DNA of 64,000 nucleotides from Streptomyces resistomycificus (GCF_001514265.1 NZ_KQ948988.1:1-64000), one strand, 5' to 3'; numbered from the stretch's first letter, positions 24,678 through 35,496 are shown. A program made the numbers and translations. The notes: generated from the letters alone by a model not told the origin.

Positions 24678-25565
24678 ATGGGTGACAACCGCACCGCGGT
24701 GTCGGTGATCGGCCTCGGCCTGATGGGGCAGGCACTGGCCGACGCCTTCCTGAAGGCGGGCCACGCCACCACCGTGTGGAACCGCTCGGCCGACAAGGCC
24801 GACCGGCTGGTCGCGGACGGCGCCACCCTGGCCGCCACCCCGGCAGACGCCGTCGCCGCGAGCGACCTCGTGGTCGTCTGCGTGTCGACGTACGACGTGG
24901 TGCACGACGTGATCGGCTCGCTGGGTGACGCGCTGCGCGGCAAGACCGTGGTCAACCTGACCACCGGATCCTCCGAGCAGGCCCGGCACACCGCCGGGTG
25001 GGCCGAGAAGAACGGCGCGCGGTACCTCGACGGCGCCATCATGATCACCCCGCCCGGGATCGGCGCCGCGACCTCCGTCCTCTTCTACGCCGGTGACCAG
25101 GACGTCTTCGACGCCCACGAGCCCGTGCTGAAGCTGCTCGGCGGCGGCACCACCTACCTCGGCACCGACCACGGCAAGCCCGCCCTGTTCGACGTGTCGC
25201 TGCTCGGCCTGATGTGGGGCGCCCTGAACAGCTTCCTGCACGGTGTCGCCATCGTGGAGACCGGTGGCGTCAAGGCGCAGGAGTTCCTGCCCTGGGCGCA
25301 CATGTGGCTCGACGCGATCAAGATGTTCACGGCCGACTACGCCGCGCAGATCGACGCGGGGGACGAGAGGTTCCCGGCCAACGACGCCACCCTCGAGACG
25401 CACCTCGGCGCGCTCAAGCACCTCGTCGAGGAGAGCGAGGCGCTCGGCGTCGACGCCGAACTGCCCAGGTACTCCGAGGCGCTGATGGAGGGCGTCATCG
25501 CGCAGGGCCACGCGAAGAACAGCTACGCCAGCGTCGTCAAGGCATACCGCCGCCCGGCCCGGTAG
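24678..25565 (+). CDS. NAD(P)-dependent oxidoreductase, imine-reductase/6PGDH-like
   Basis: A 295-aa protein of the beta-hydroxyacid dehydrogenase/imine reductase group. VIGLGLMGQAL at residues 10-20 is the Rossmann motif and VWNRSADKADRL the NADP-binding segment. FDVSLLGLMWG puts Asp172 where many imine reductases carry the catalytic Asp or Tyr. GGERY-type serine dehydrogenase motifs are absent. The ATG at 24678 has GGAGGAA 7 nt upstream. The substrate is unknown. The heptamer repeats upstream and the divergent SARP gene suggest SARP control. Confidence 0.83.
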   Translation: MGDNRTAVSVIGLGLMGQALADAFLKAGHATTVWNRSADKADRLVADGATLAATPADAVAASDLVVVCVSTYDVVHDVIGSLGDALRGKTVVNLTTGSSEQARHTAGWAEKNGARYLDGAIMITPPGIGAATSVLFYAGDQDVFDAHEPVLKLLGGGTTYLGTDHGKPALFDVSLLGLMWGALNSFLHGVAIVETGGVKAQEFLPWAHMWLDAIKMFTADYAAQIDAGDERFPANDATLETHLGALKHLVEESEALGVDAELPRYSEALMEGVIAQGHAKNSYASVVKAYRRPAR

Positions 25566-25695
25566 CCACCGGTACGGGTCCCCTGGCGATGTCGAGGAGG
25601 GGCCGGTTCTGAACGTGCCGGTCCTGAACATCCGACCGCGTGTCCGGGAGCTGTACCGCCGCGACAGCCCGCCGGGCGTCGGCTACGACCGGGCG

Positions 25696-26073
25696 TCAGC
25701 CCGTCTCCACGAGCCCGCTCGCCCGGCCCTCGTCGTCCCACCGGACCTCCAGGACCCGCTCGACGGCGTCGCGGTCGAGCGGGCCGAAGACGTGGGGGAA
25801 CAGGGTGCCCGCAGCGACCCCGGGCGGCGGGACGGGCGCGGCGGCCTCCCACACACACCTGGCGGCGATCCGGTCCACGTCGAGGACCAGCACCACCAGC
25901 GGCCGCGGCGCGTCCCGGTAGAAGGCGTTGACGACGGCGAGCGTGGTCTCCTCGTCGGGGGAGCAGTGGACGAAGCCTTCCTCCGCGAGGGACGCGGGGG
26001 CGTACGGAAGATCGGGACGTGCGTTCCATTCGGCGAGCGGCACCGCGTGGTGGATCGTGGTGGTGCTGGACAT
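25696..26073 (-). CDS. DUF952 domain protein
   Basis: A 125-aa protein whose order matches DUF952: IHHAVPLAEWNA, ASLAEEGFVHCSPDEETTLAV, VVLVLDVDRIAARCVWE, and FPHVFGPLDRDAVERVLEVRW. The family resembles glutathione-S-transferase-side small proteins of unknown function. The ATG at 26073 has GGAG 8 nt upstream. It is 74 nt downstream of the sugar porter gene on the same strand and could be its cotranscribed partner. Confidence 0.83.
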   Translation of the reverse strand: MSSTTTIHHAVPLAEWNARPDLPYAPASLAEEGFVHCSPDEETTLAVVNAFYRDAPRPLVVLVLDVDRIAARCVWEAAAPVPPPGVAAGTLFPHVFGPLDRDAVERVLEVRWDDEGRASGLVETG

Positions 26074-26147
26074 GGGCGGGGGCGCTCCTTCGAGGTCCGG
26101 GCCCGGCGGGGGTGCGGCGCGGGTCAGGATTGACTTGCGGATTCGTT

Positions 26148-27617
26148 TCACCACCGACCTGAAGGCCGATGCACCGCGAATGAATTCCGGTAGCGGGTCC
26201 GCAGTTCGGCTTCGAGGGTTTCGAGGGTGCGGCCCCTGGTCTCGGGAACGTAGCGCCTGACGAAGGCGAGGGCGAGGACGCTCGCCGCCACGAACAGGAA
26301 GAACGTGCGGGAGATCCCGATCCCGGAGACCAGGGAGGGGAAGACCAGCCCGATCAGGAAGTTCGTCAGCCACAGCACCACGGCCGCGGCACCCGTCCCG
26401 AAGCCGCGCGTCCGCGTCGGGAAGATCTCCGAGAGCATCAGCCAGGTCACCGGAGAGATCGCGCCCTGCTGGAAGGCGAGGAACGTGACGGTCATGGCGA
26501 GTACGGCGTACGCGCGGCCGTCGCCGGCGGGCAGCGTCAGGGAGAAGACGCCGATCAGCAACAGGGCGGCGATGGTACCGATCTGACCTGCCATCAGCAT
26601 CGGTCGGCGGTCGACCCGGTCGAGCAGCCAGATGCCGACGAACGTCGCGAGGACCGAGATCACACCGTTGGCGATGTTCGCGGTGAGGGCACTGTCGGAG
26701 GCGAAGCCGGCGTCGGTGAGGATCCGGGTGCCGTAGTACATGATCGTGTTGACGCCGGTGATCTGCTGCACGATCGCGATGCCGCAGCCGACGAACATCA
26801 GCCTGCGCAGCCACGGTGTGGCCCCCTTGCCCTGCCGGCCGCCCGGCCCCTCCCGCTCCTCCTCGGCGGCGAGCGCGGACACCTCGGCCAGTTCCGCCTC
26901 GGCCCGCTGCCGGGAGCGCACCTGCCGGAGCACCTCCAGGGCCTCGCCGAAGCGGGCCTTGGAGGCCAGCCAGCGCGGACTCTCCGGCATGACCAGCATC
27001 CCGCACCAGAGCACGACGGCCGGAAGGGTGGCGATCACCAGCATCCAGCGCCACACGCCTCCGGACTCACCGCCGACCCGGGCGATGACCGCGTTGGAGG
27101 TGAACGCGAGCAACTGGCCGCTCACGATCATGAGTTCGTTGCGGGTGACGAGCGCACCCCGCCGCTCGGCGGGGGACACCTCGGCGAGATAGACGGGCAC
27201 CGTCACCGAGGCACCGCCCACCGCCAGGCCGAGGACGAACCGGGCCGCCACCATCACCGCCGTGTCCGGCGCGAGGGTGCAGCCGAGCGCGCCGACGAAG
27301 AAGACCCCGGCGAGCGCCAGGATCGTACGGCGGCGGCCGCGCGCGTCGGACAACCTGCCACCGGTCACCGCTCCCAGGGCCGCGCCCAGCAGGAGTGAAC
27401 TGGTGACCATGCCCTCGGTGAGGGGGGTCAGCCCGAGGTCGTCGGCCATGTAGGGCAGGGCGCCGTTGATGACGCCGGTGTCGTAGCCGAAGAGCAGCCC
27501 GCCGAACGTGGCGACGACGGTGACGAGCCGCAGCCTGCGGGAGACCCCCGGGGGAGCGCCTTCCGTCACCTCGGCGGTCCGTGTCCCGCCGTTCCCGCTG
27601 TCGTGCCTGACGTCCAT
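26148..27617 (-). CDS. Sugar porter family MFS transporter
   Basis: A 489-aa inner-membrane proton-linked sugar or polyol transporter with twelve predicted helices. FGGLLFGYDTGVINGALPYM is the first-helix signature, SDARGRRRTIL follows helix 2, PESPRWLASKARFGEALEVL the sixth, QQITGVNTIMYYG helix 7, DRVDRRPML the second MFS loop, and PETRGRTLE the C-terminal signature. The ATG at 27617 (MDVRHDSGN) has GGAGG 6 nt before it; the upstream extension is low-complexity and was rejected. The substrate is undefined. Confidence 0.9.
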   Translation of the reverse strand: MDVRHDSGNGGTRTAEVTEGAPPGVSRRLRLVTVVATFGGLLFGYDTGVINGALPYMADDLGLTPLTEGMVTSSLLLGAALGAVTGGRLSDARGRRRTILALAGVFFVGALGCTLAPDTAVMVAARFVLGLAVGGASVTVPVYLAEVSPAERRGALVTRNELMIVSGQLLAFTSNAVIARVGGESGGVWRWMLVIATLPAVVLWCGMLVMPESPRWLASKARFGEALEVLRQVRSRQRAEAELAEVSALAAEEEREGPGGRQGKGATPWLRRLMFVGCGIAIVQQITGVNTIMYYGTRILTDAGFASDSALTANIANGVISVLATFVGIWLLDRVDRRPMLMAGQIGTIAALLLIGVFSLTLPAGDGRAYAVLAMTVTFLAFQQGAISPVTWLMLSEIFPTRTRGFGTGAAAVVLWLTNFLIGLVFPSLVSGIGISRTFFLFVAASVLALAFVRRYVPETRGRTLETLEAELRTRYRNSFAVHRPSGRW

Positions 27618-27752
27618 GGGCGCCTCCTGCCGGTCGGGAGAAGGGCGCCGGGTACCCGCGAGACCGCGGTGCTCAGGTGCTCGCGGACACCGATCGCGAG
27701 CCGACACACACGCCCCTCATCGCTTCACGGAACGTGCACAGGGCTCCACAGG

Positions 27753-27777
27753 AACTTTAAACTTCAAAGGTTACGCT
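27753..27777 (+). promoter_or_regulatory. AT-rich imperfect palindrome with -10-like box before the FAD oxidoreductase gene
   Basis: AACTTTAAACTTCAAAGGTT (27753-27772) contains TTTAAACTTCAAA, which matches its own reverse complement at 11 of 13 positions. TACGCT (27772-27777) could be a -10. It lies between the divergent transporter and oxidoreductase genes and stands out from the GC-rich surroundings. It resembles MarR-type operators, but no MarR gene is adjacent. Confidence 0.4.
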
Positions 27778-27851
27778 CATCGGCAGTCGAGGGGCCGAGA
27801 GAGCCCACGCGTCACGCCGCTCGCCTCCCCCTCCAGGCAACGGAGACTGAT

Positions 27852-28958
27852 GTGCACGACGGCGACGTAGTGGTGATCGGCGGGGGCTACGCGGGCGTTC
27901 GGCTGGCGAAGCGGCTGGACGGGGTGGCGCGGGTCACGCTGGTGGACCGCAAGGAGGTCTTCTTCCACCGCATCGCCTCCCTGCGCGCCGGGGTGCGTCC
28001 GGAGTGGTCGGTGACCCCCTTCATCCCGTACGACCGACTGCTGCGCCACGGCCGGGTGATCGCGGGCAAGGCGGTCCGCGTCGACACCGTGGGGCGGCAG
28101 GTCGTCCTCGCGACGGGTGAGCGGCTGCCGTACGACGTGGTGGTGATCGCCACCGGTGCCGACTATCCCGAGCCGGCCCGCTTCAACGGCACCACCACCG
28201 AGGAGGCCGGGAAGGCGTTCGCCGCCCACCAGCAGCGGATCGCCGGCGCCGAGCACGTCCTGGTCGTCGGTGGCGGGCCCTCCGGCGTCGAGCTCAGCGC
28301 CGAGATCCGCCTGGCCCGGCCGGAGGCCCGGGTCACGCTCGCCCACGCGGGAACGGCGCTGCTCGACTCCACGGGCAGCGCGCGGGCCGGACGCCGGGCC
28401 CAGGCCTGGCTGGAGGCCCACGACGTGGACGTACGGCTGGACGCCTTCATGTCCCCCGGCAACGACTTCGGCACGTACCGCGACGCGCGCGGCAACCTCG
28501 TCGACGCGGACCTCTCCTTCTGGGCGACCGGCACCACGCCCAACACCCTCTGGCTGAGGCTGGGCGGACACGGCGACTGGCTGAACGCGGCCGGGCACGT
28601 CAAGGTCGACCGGATGCTCAGGGTCGGCGGACGGCCGGACGTGTTCGCGGTCGGTGACGTGAACGACGCCACCGAGCTCAAGATCACCCCGCTCGCGATC
28701 GCCCAGGCCGACCTCGCCGCCTGGAACATCCGCACCCATCTGCGCAGTCCCGGCAGACACCGCAAGGAGCCGCGCCTCTACCGGCCCGTCCACCGCACGC
28801 CGCTGATCGTGCCCTTCGGCCCGTCCGACGGGGTGACCATGCTGCCGGTACCGGGTGGCGAGAGCGCGGTCCTCGGGGGCCGCACCTCCGTGATGGCCAA
28901 GGCGAAGACCCTCATGACCCCGTACATGCGCCGCCAGCTCGGGTACACCGCCACCTGA
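27852..28958 (+). CDS. NAD(P)/FAD-dependent oxidoreductase (NDH-2/FSP1-like)
   Basis: A 368-aa flavoprotein with two dinucleotide-binding folds. VVVIGGGYAGVRLAKRL right after the GTG start binds FAD, VLVVGGGPSGVELSAEI near residue 135 binds NAD(P)H, and DVFAVGDVNDATE near 265 is the second FAD contact. This is the layout of type II NADH dehydrogenases and FSP1/AIF-M2 relatives, which reduce quinones at the membrane. The GTG at 27852 is preferred because the first beta strand starts immediately after it; GGAG lies 7 nt upstream. The gene ends convergent with katG at a shared hairpin. Confidence 0.84.
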   Translation: MHDGDVVVIGGGYAGVRLAKRLDGVARVTLVDRKEVFFHRIASLRAGVRPEWSVTPFIPYDRLLRHGRVIAGKAVRVDTVGRQVVLATGERLPYDVVVIATGADYPEPARFNGTTTEEAGKAFAAHQQRIAGAEHVLVVGGGPSGVELSAEIRLARPEARVTLAHAGTALLDSTGSARAGRRAQAWLEAHDVDVRLDAFMSPGNDFGTYRDARGNLVDADLSFWATGTTPNTLWLRLGGHGDWLNAAGHVKVDRMLRVGGRPDVFAVGDVNDATELKITPLAIAQADLAAWNIRTHLRSPGRHRKEPRLYRPVHRTPLIVPFGPSDGVTMLPVPGGESAVLGGRTSVMAKAKTLMTPYMRRQLGYTAT

Positions 28959-28976
28959 CGCTCCCCGTGCCAGGAC

Positions 28977-29035
28977 AGCCGTCGGGGCCGGCCCGTAGCC
29001 GTCGGGGCCGGCCCGTGCTGCGGACCGGCCCCGAG
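28977..29035. terminator. Bidirectional terminator with a 20-bp tandem duplication
   Basis: A 20-bp unit (AGCCGTCGGGGCCGGCCCGT) occurs twice in a row (28977-28996 and 28997-29016). The second copy pairs CGGGGCCGG with CCGGCCCCG (29025-29033) in a GC stem. It lies between the convergent FAD oxidoreductase and katG genes and probably stops both. Confidence 0.55.
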
Positions 29036-29042
29036 GCCGTGA

Positions 29043-31731
<2,689 letters not shown>

Positions 31732-31738
31732 GGCGACC

Positions 31739-31769
31739 AACCTACCCCCTTAAACACGAATGGTTCAAG
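31739..31769 (-). promoter_or_regulatory. furA promoter with overlapping FurA-box-like palindrome
   Basis: On the minus strand TTGAAC (31768-31763), an 18-bp spacer and TAGGTT (31744-31739) end 7 nt before the furA ATG, so the mRNA is probably leaderless. A 7-7-7 inverted repeat (CTTGAAC, 7 nt, GTTTAAG; one arm mismatch) at 31749-31769 covers the -35 and spacer, the right place for autorepression. Confidence 0.6.
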
Positions 31770-31811
31770 AAAAGGAACAGTACAAGTCAGATGACGTGTC
31801 GGGGGCCGTCG

Positions 31812-31833
31812 CGTCACCTGCCGGTAACCCTTG
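31812..31833 (+). promoter_or_regulatory. Possible PHO box upstream of the phytase gene
   Basis: CGTCACC and GGTAACC start exactly 11 bp apart, each matching the streptomycete PhoP repeat GTTCACC at 5 of 7 positions. Phytase genes are known phosphate-starvation targets. The match is partial. Confidence 0.35.
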
Positions 31834-31931
31834 GGACGTCTGGTGCTTGGCCGGGTGTGCTCTTGGGGGAGGAGGGTCGGCTCCCGCACTATCTGCATGT
31901 CCTTGTCACTTCCGACGGTAAGGAAGCGCCT

Positions 31932-33242
31932 GTGAGAACGCCCCGCACCGCGCGAAGCGCCGCCCTCGTCGCCTCGGCCACCGTGCTGACGACCCTCCTG
32001 ACGGCACCCCTGGCGGGGGCGGACGGTCTGCCAGTGGTGACCCCTGCCGGTGAGACGGCCGCCCTCTACGACGACGAGGCCGGCGGCAACTCCGACGCCG
32101 ACGACCCGGCCATCTGGCGCGATCCCGCCGACCCCGCGCGCAGCCTGGTCGTGGCCACCGCCAAGGAGGGCGGGCTGCGCGTCTACGACCTGGACGCCCG
32201 CCAGGTGCAGTCGCTGCCGGCCCCGCGGCCCCCGGCCGAGGGTGCCGCCCCCGGCCGCTTCAACAACGTCGACCTCGCCCTGGGTGTGCGCACGCGGGCC
32301 GGCCGTGCCGACGTGGCGGTGGTCAGCGACCGGGGCCGCGACCGGCTGCGGATCTACCGCGTCGACCCGTCGCGCCCCGGCGGTCCGCTGACCGACATCA
32401 CCGACCCGGCCGCCGCCCCGGTCTTCTCCGCCGACGAGGCCGAGATCGACGACCAGCGCACCGCGTACGGCCTGGCCACCTGGAAGGACAGGTCCAGCGG
32501 CCGCACCTACGCGCTGGTCAGCCGACGCGAGCGCACGACTGTGGCCCTGCTCGAACTCCTGCCGGCCGCGAACGGCACGGTCGGCTACCGCAAGGTCCGC
32601 ACCCTCGACCTCCCCGCCTCCTTCCGTCTGCCCGACGGCACGGCATGGAGCCCCTGTCTGGAGCCCGGCGAGCTCCCGCAGGTCGAGGGCATGGTCGTCG
32701 ACCCGGCCACCGGCACGCTCTACGCCGGTCAGGAGGACGTCGGCATCTGGCGGCTGCGCGCCGACCTCACCGGCAGGCCGGCGCTGGTGGACAGGGTGCG
32801 GGAGTACGGCGTCCCCGGAACCTACGACGAGGCGACCGAGGAGTGCGTGCCCGGCGCCGACCCCGGCTACGGCGGCAGGCGGCTGTCGGCCGACGTCGAG
32901 GGGCTGACGCTCCTCCAGGAGCGGGACGGGGACGGTCATCTGATCGCCTCGGGGCAGGGCGACGACACCTTCGCCCTGTACGACCGTGAGCTGAGCGAGG
33001 GCAACGAGTACGAGGGCGGCTTCCGGATCGGCGCCGCGACGGACTCGCTCGACGGGGTGGAGGAGTGCGACGGGGCCGCCGTACTGAACGCCCCGCTGGG
33101 CGACCGCTACCCGCGGGGCCTGCTCGTCGTCCAGGACGGCCGGGAGACTCCCGCGGTGGAGGACGGTGAGGGCGGTACGCGTACGGCGACCGGCTTCAAG
33201 TTCGTCGACCTCGGAGCGGTGCTGGACGCCACCGGGCGGTGA
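31932..33242 (+). CDS. Secreted beta-propeller phytase
   Basis: A 436-aa extracellular enzyme that frees phosphate from phytate. The GTG at 31932 begins a signal peptide (VRTPRTARSAALVASATVLT) with a likely cleavage after the AGA near residue 32. The mature part follows the six-bladed phytase order: DADDPAIWRDPADPARSLVV near residue 57, GRFNNVDLALGV, VSDRGRDRLRIYRVD, VEGMVVDPATGTLYAGQEDVG, and SADVEGLTLLQ. The acidic residues that hold calcium in the family are in these blocks. AGGAAG lies 5 nt before the start. It is divergent from furA and has a PHO-box-like site upstream. Confidence 0.88.
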   Translation: MRTPRTARSAALVASATVLTTLLTAPLAGADGLPVVTPAGETAALYDDEAGGNSDADDPAIWRDPADPARSLVVATAKEGGLRVYDLDARQVQSLPAPRPPAEGAAPGRFNNVDLALGVRTRAGRADVAVVSDRGRDRLRIYRVDPSRPGGPLTDITDPAAAPVFSADEAEIDDQRTAYGLATWKDRSSGRTYALVSRRERTTVALLELLPAANGTVGYRKVRTLDLPASFRLPDGTAWSPCLEPGELPQVEGMVVDPATGTLYAGQEDVGIWRLRADLTGRPALVDRVREYGVPGTYDEATEECVPGADPGYGGRRLSADVEGLTLLQERDGDGHLIASGQGDDTFALYDRELSEGNEYEGGFRIGAATDSLDGVEECDGAAVLNAPLGDRYPRGLLVVQDGRETPAVEDGEGGTRTATGFKFVDLGAVLDATGR

Positions 33243-33293
33243 GTGCCACTCCGCGGCCGCCGGGGCGGGCCCGGCGGCCGCGGGGTCGCCCGA

Positions 33294-33785
33294 TCAGTGA
33301 TGGGCGTGCGCCACCGCGTGCCCCCTGCCGCGCCCGATCATCCACTTGTTCACCGGCACGGTGACCAGGAAGGCGACCGCGAACCCGCCCAGCAGCGCCC
33401 CCCAGAACAGTCCGTCGGACAGCTCGGCGTCCATCGCCCCAGGGGTGAGGGCGATGATGAGGTTGTCCACGAACTCCATCACGGCGATGGAGACGGTGTC
33501 CGCGGCGAGCGCCACCTTGATCGCGGACCTCAGGTCCAGCTCCGCCCGGCGCAGCGCGAACAGCGTGAACGAGTAGCCGAACAGAAAGGCCAGGGTGATC
33601 GCGAGGACCATGGTCGGCACATTGCCCCAGAGCAGGGCGGTGCCGATGGCCATCCCGAGGATCTCGCCGATGACACACCCGGTCAGACAGTGCAGCGTCG
33701 CCTTCACCGCGGTCGCCCAGGAGGCTCCCGCGGGCCCGCCGTGAGCCGTCGTGCGGTCGGCGGTGTGATCGTGGGCGTGGTCCAT
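33294..33785 (-). CDS. DUF4396 membrane protein with His-rich ends
   Basis: A 163-aa integral membrane protein. The N-terminus (MDHAHDHTADRTTAHGG) and C-terminus (GHAVAHAHH) are rich in histidine. Between them lie four hydrophobic segments, the first containing ATLHCLTGCVIGEILGM, the Cys-containing core of DUF4396. YSFTLFALRRAELDLRSAIK and ADTVSIAVMEFVDNLIIAL follow. The family is often found with copper exporters; the role is unknown. The ATG at 33785 lies 61 nt from the CsoR-like palindrome that it shares with the divergent Met/His-rich gene. Confidence 0.85.
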   Translation of the reverse strand: MDHAHDHTADRTTAHGGPAGASWATAVKATLHCLTGCVIGEILGMAIGTALLWGNVPTMVLAITLAFLFGYSFTLFALRRAELDLRSAIKVALAADTVSIAVMEFVDNLIIALTPGAMDAELSDGLFWGALLGGFAVAFLVTVPVNKWMIGRGRGHAVAHAHH

Positions 33786-33846
33786 GGGTCTCACCCGTCT
33801 CCGTCCGTACATGTCCCGTTCCCGGGATTCCCCACCCCTGAACCCT

Positions 33847-33863
33847 ATACCCCCCGGGGGTAT
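33847..33863. promoter_or_regulatory. CsoR-like copper operator between divergent membrane-protein genes
   Basis: ATACCCCC, one base, then GGGGGTAT form a perfect 8-1-8 palindrome. It resembles the GC-core, AT-edged operators bound by the copper repressor CsoR (and related RcnR/FrmR-type proteins) in actinobacteria. It lies 61 nt from the DUF4396 start and 111 nt from the Met/His-rich protein start, and could control both. Confidence 0.65.
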
Positions 33864-33974
33864 TCCGCGCGTGCTGACGTGTCGTGGATCACAGACGGGG
33901 GGATGAGTCCGGGGCCGGGGGGATTTCCGTACCCCTGCGTGACGATCTGCTCGTGGATGCGAGGATGAGGCGCC

Positions 33975-34742
33975 ATGACAGCTGGGTGGGGATGCCGCAC
34001 GGTACGGGCCGCGGTGTTCGCGGCCGTCTGTGTGCTGCTCGCCGCCCTGGGCCACGTCATGATGTCGGGCCGTCACGTACCCGCCTGGGTGCTGGCCGCC
34101 GGCCTCGCCGCGACCGGTGCCGCCGGCTGGCGGCTGGCCGGACGCGAGCGCGGGCTCCCGCTGGTCGTGGCCGTCGCGGTCACCGCCCAGACGCTCCTGC
34201 ACTCGGCGTTCTCGCTCGCGCAGTCGGCGAGCGGCGCGCCGGGAGGCGGCTCCACGGCCTCGGACGCGGGCTCCCCTGTGGGCTCCGCGCACGCGGAGTC
34301 GGCCCACATGGGCTCCATGCACATGGACGGCATGGACTCCATGGATGCGGGTCACATGAGCATGCGTCACATGGGCGTGAGCCACGCGGACATGAGCCAC
34401 ACGTCCATGAGCCACACGTCCATGAGCCACATGGACATGAGCCACATGGACCATGCCGCCGCCGGGGGCTCGTCCTCGTTCGGCATGCTCGCCGCCCACC
34501 TCCTCGCCGCGCTGCTGTGCGGCCTGTGGCTCGCGCACGGCGAGCGGGCCGCCTTCCGGATCCTGCGGGCCGTCGCCGGGCGGCTGGTCGCTCCGCTGCG
34601 TCTGCTGCTGGCGCTGCCCGCCACCCCTGACCGCCCGTGTCCGCGGGGGCGCCGTGGTCACTCGGACCGCGCGCCGCGCCTGCTCCTTCTCGTTCACGCG
34701 ATCACTTCTCGGGGTCCGCCACCGGGGACGGCTGTCGTCTGA
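33975..34742 (+). CDS. Membrane protein with Met/His-rich metal-binding loop
   Basis: A 255-aa protein. Hydrophobic helices at about residues 12-30, 36-54, 61-80 and 168-186 flank an extracytoplasmic-type loop at 111-160 with 14 Met and 10 His in 50 residues, in repeats such as HMDMSHMDH and SHTSMSHTSM. Methionine- and histidine-rich segments of this kind bind Cu(I) in copper chaperones and copper-resistance proteins. The tail after residue 205 is Arg/Pro-rich and poorly conserved in look. The repeats are also visible in the DNA (15-bp units near 34377-34447). The family was not recognised with certainty. It is divergent from the DUF4396 gene, and the ECF sigma gene follows 115 nt downstream. 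Confidence 0.78.
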   Translation: MTAGWGCRTVRAAVFAAVCVLLAALGHVMMSGRHVPAWVLAAGLAATGAAGWRLAGRERGLPLVVAVAVTAQTLLHSAFSLAQSASGAPGGGSTASDAGSPVGSAHAESAHMGSMHMDGMDSMDAGHMSMRHMGVSHADMSHTSMSHTSMSHMDMSHMDHAAAGGSSSFGMLAAHLLAALLCGLWLAHGERAAFRILRAVAGRLVAPLRLLLALPATPDRPCPRGRRGHSDRAPRLLLLVHAITSRGPPPGTAVV

Positions 34743-34857
34743 CGGCAACTGGTCACCCGAGGTCGCCGCACGGCGCCTCGGGCCGCGGTCGTACACCCAC
34801 GCGGGAGCCGTACGGCCGCATCCCCTCTCCCTCACGGATGACCGAGAAGGACACCAC

Positions 34858-35490
34858 GTGATCACCACCGCCCTGCCCAGCGCTGCCCACGATCGGGACA
34901 AACGGGATTCAAGGGACGCCATGGACGCCTCGGCCACCGCGTGGGCGCTCGCCGCCCGCGGGGGTGACGCCGAAGCCGTCGAGCACTTCGTGCGCGCCCT
35001 GCAGCGCGACGTCCAGCGGTACGTCGCCCATCTCTGCGCCGATCCGCAGGCCGTGGACGACCTGGCCCAGGACACCTTCCTGCGGGCACTCGCCAGTCTG
35101 CACCGCTTCGAGGGCCGCTCCTCGGCCCGGGCCTGGCTGCTGTCCATCGCGCGTCGCGCGGTGATCGACAGCTACCGCAGCGCGGCGGCCCGGCCCCGGC
35201 TGCACGACCTGACGGACTGGCAGCTCGCCGTGGAGCGGGCCCAGCCGTGCGGTCTGCCCGGCTTCGACGACGGCGTCGCCCTGGCCGACCTGCTGGCGGC
35301 GCTTCCCGGGGAGCGCCGCGAGGCGTTCGTCCTCACCCAGTTGCTGGGCCTGCCCTACGAGGAGGCGGCCGCCCTGACCGGCTGCCCGGTCGGCACGGTC
35401 CGCTCCCGGGTGTCCCGGGCCCGCGCCACCCTCGTCGCCCTGCTGGCGGCGGCGGAAGAACACCCGCGTCCGGCCGCACTGGCGGCCTGA
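34858..35490 (+). CDS. ECF-type RNA polymerase sigma factor
   Basis: A 210-aa group 4 sigma factor. The GTG at 34858 begins VITTALPSAAHDRDK; an in-frame ATG at 34921 (MDASATAWALAARGG) is a credible shorter start. Region 2 is AVEHFVRALQRDVQRYV, DDLAQDTFLRALASLHRFEG and ARAWLLSIARRAVIDSYR. Region 4 is LPYEEAAALTGCPVGTVRSR VSRARATL, the -35 recognition helix. No anti-sigma gene is adjacent. The place next to the copper-type module suggests a metal- or envelope-stress role, but this is inference. Confidence 0.86.
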   Translation: MITTALPSAAHDRDKRDSRDAMDASATAWALAARGGDAEAVEHFVRALQRDVQRYVAHLCADPQAVDDLAQDTFLRALASLHRFEGRSSARAWLLSIARRAVIDSYRSAAARPRLHDLTDWQLAVERAQPCGLPGFDDGVALADLLAALPGERREAFVLTQLLGLPYEEAAALTGCPVGTVRSRVSRARATLVALLAAAEEHPRPAALAA

Positions 35491-35496
35491 CCGAGC

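Noticed and set aside
33294..35147. 617-codon minus-strand frame spanning DUF4396, the Met/His-rich gene and the ECF sigma gene
   Set aside because: Only its last 163 codons are the DUF4396 gene; the rest is antisense to two recognisable plus-strand genes and would cross the CsoR-like operator.
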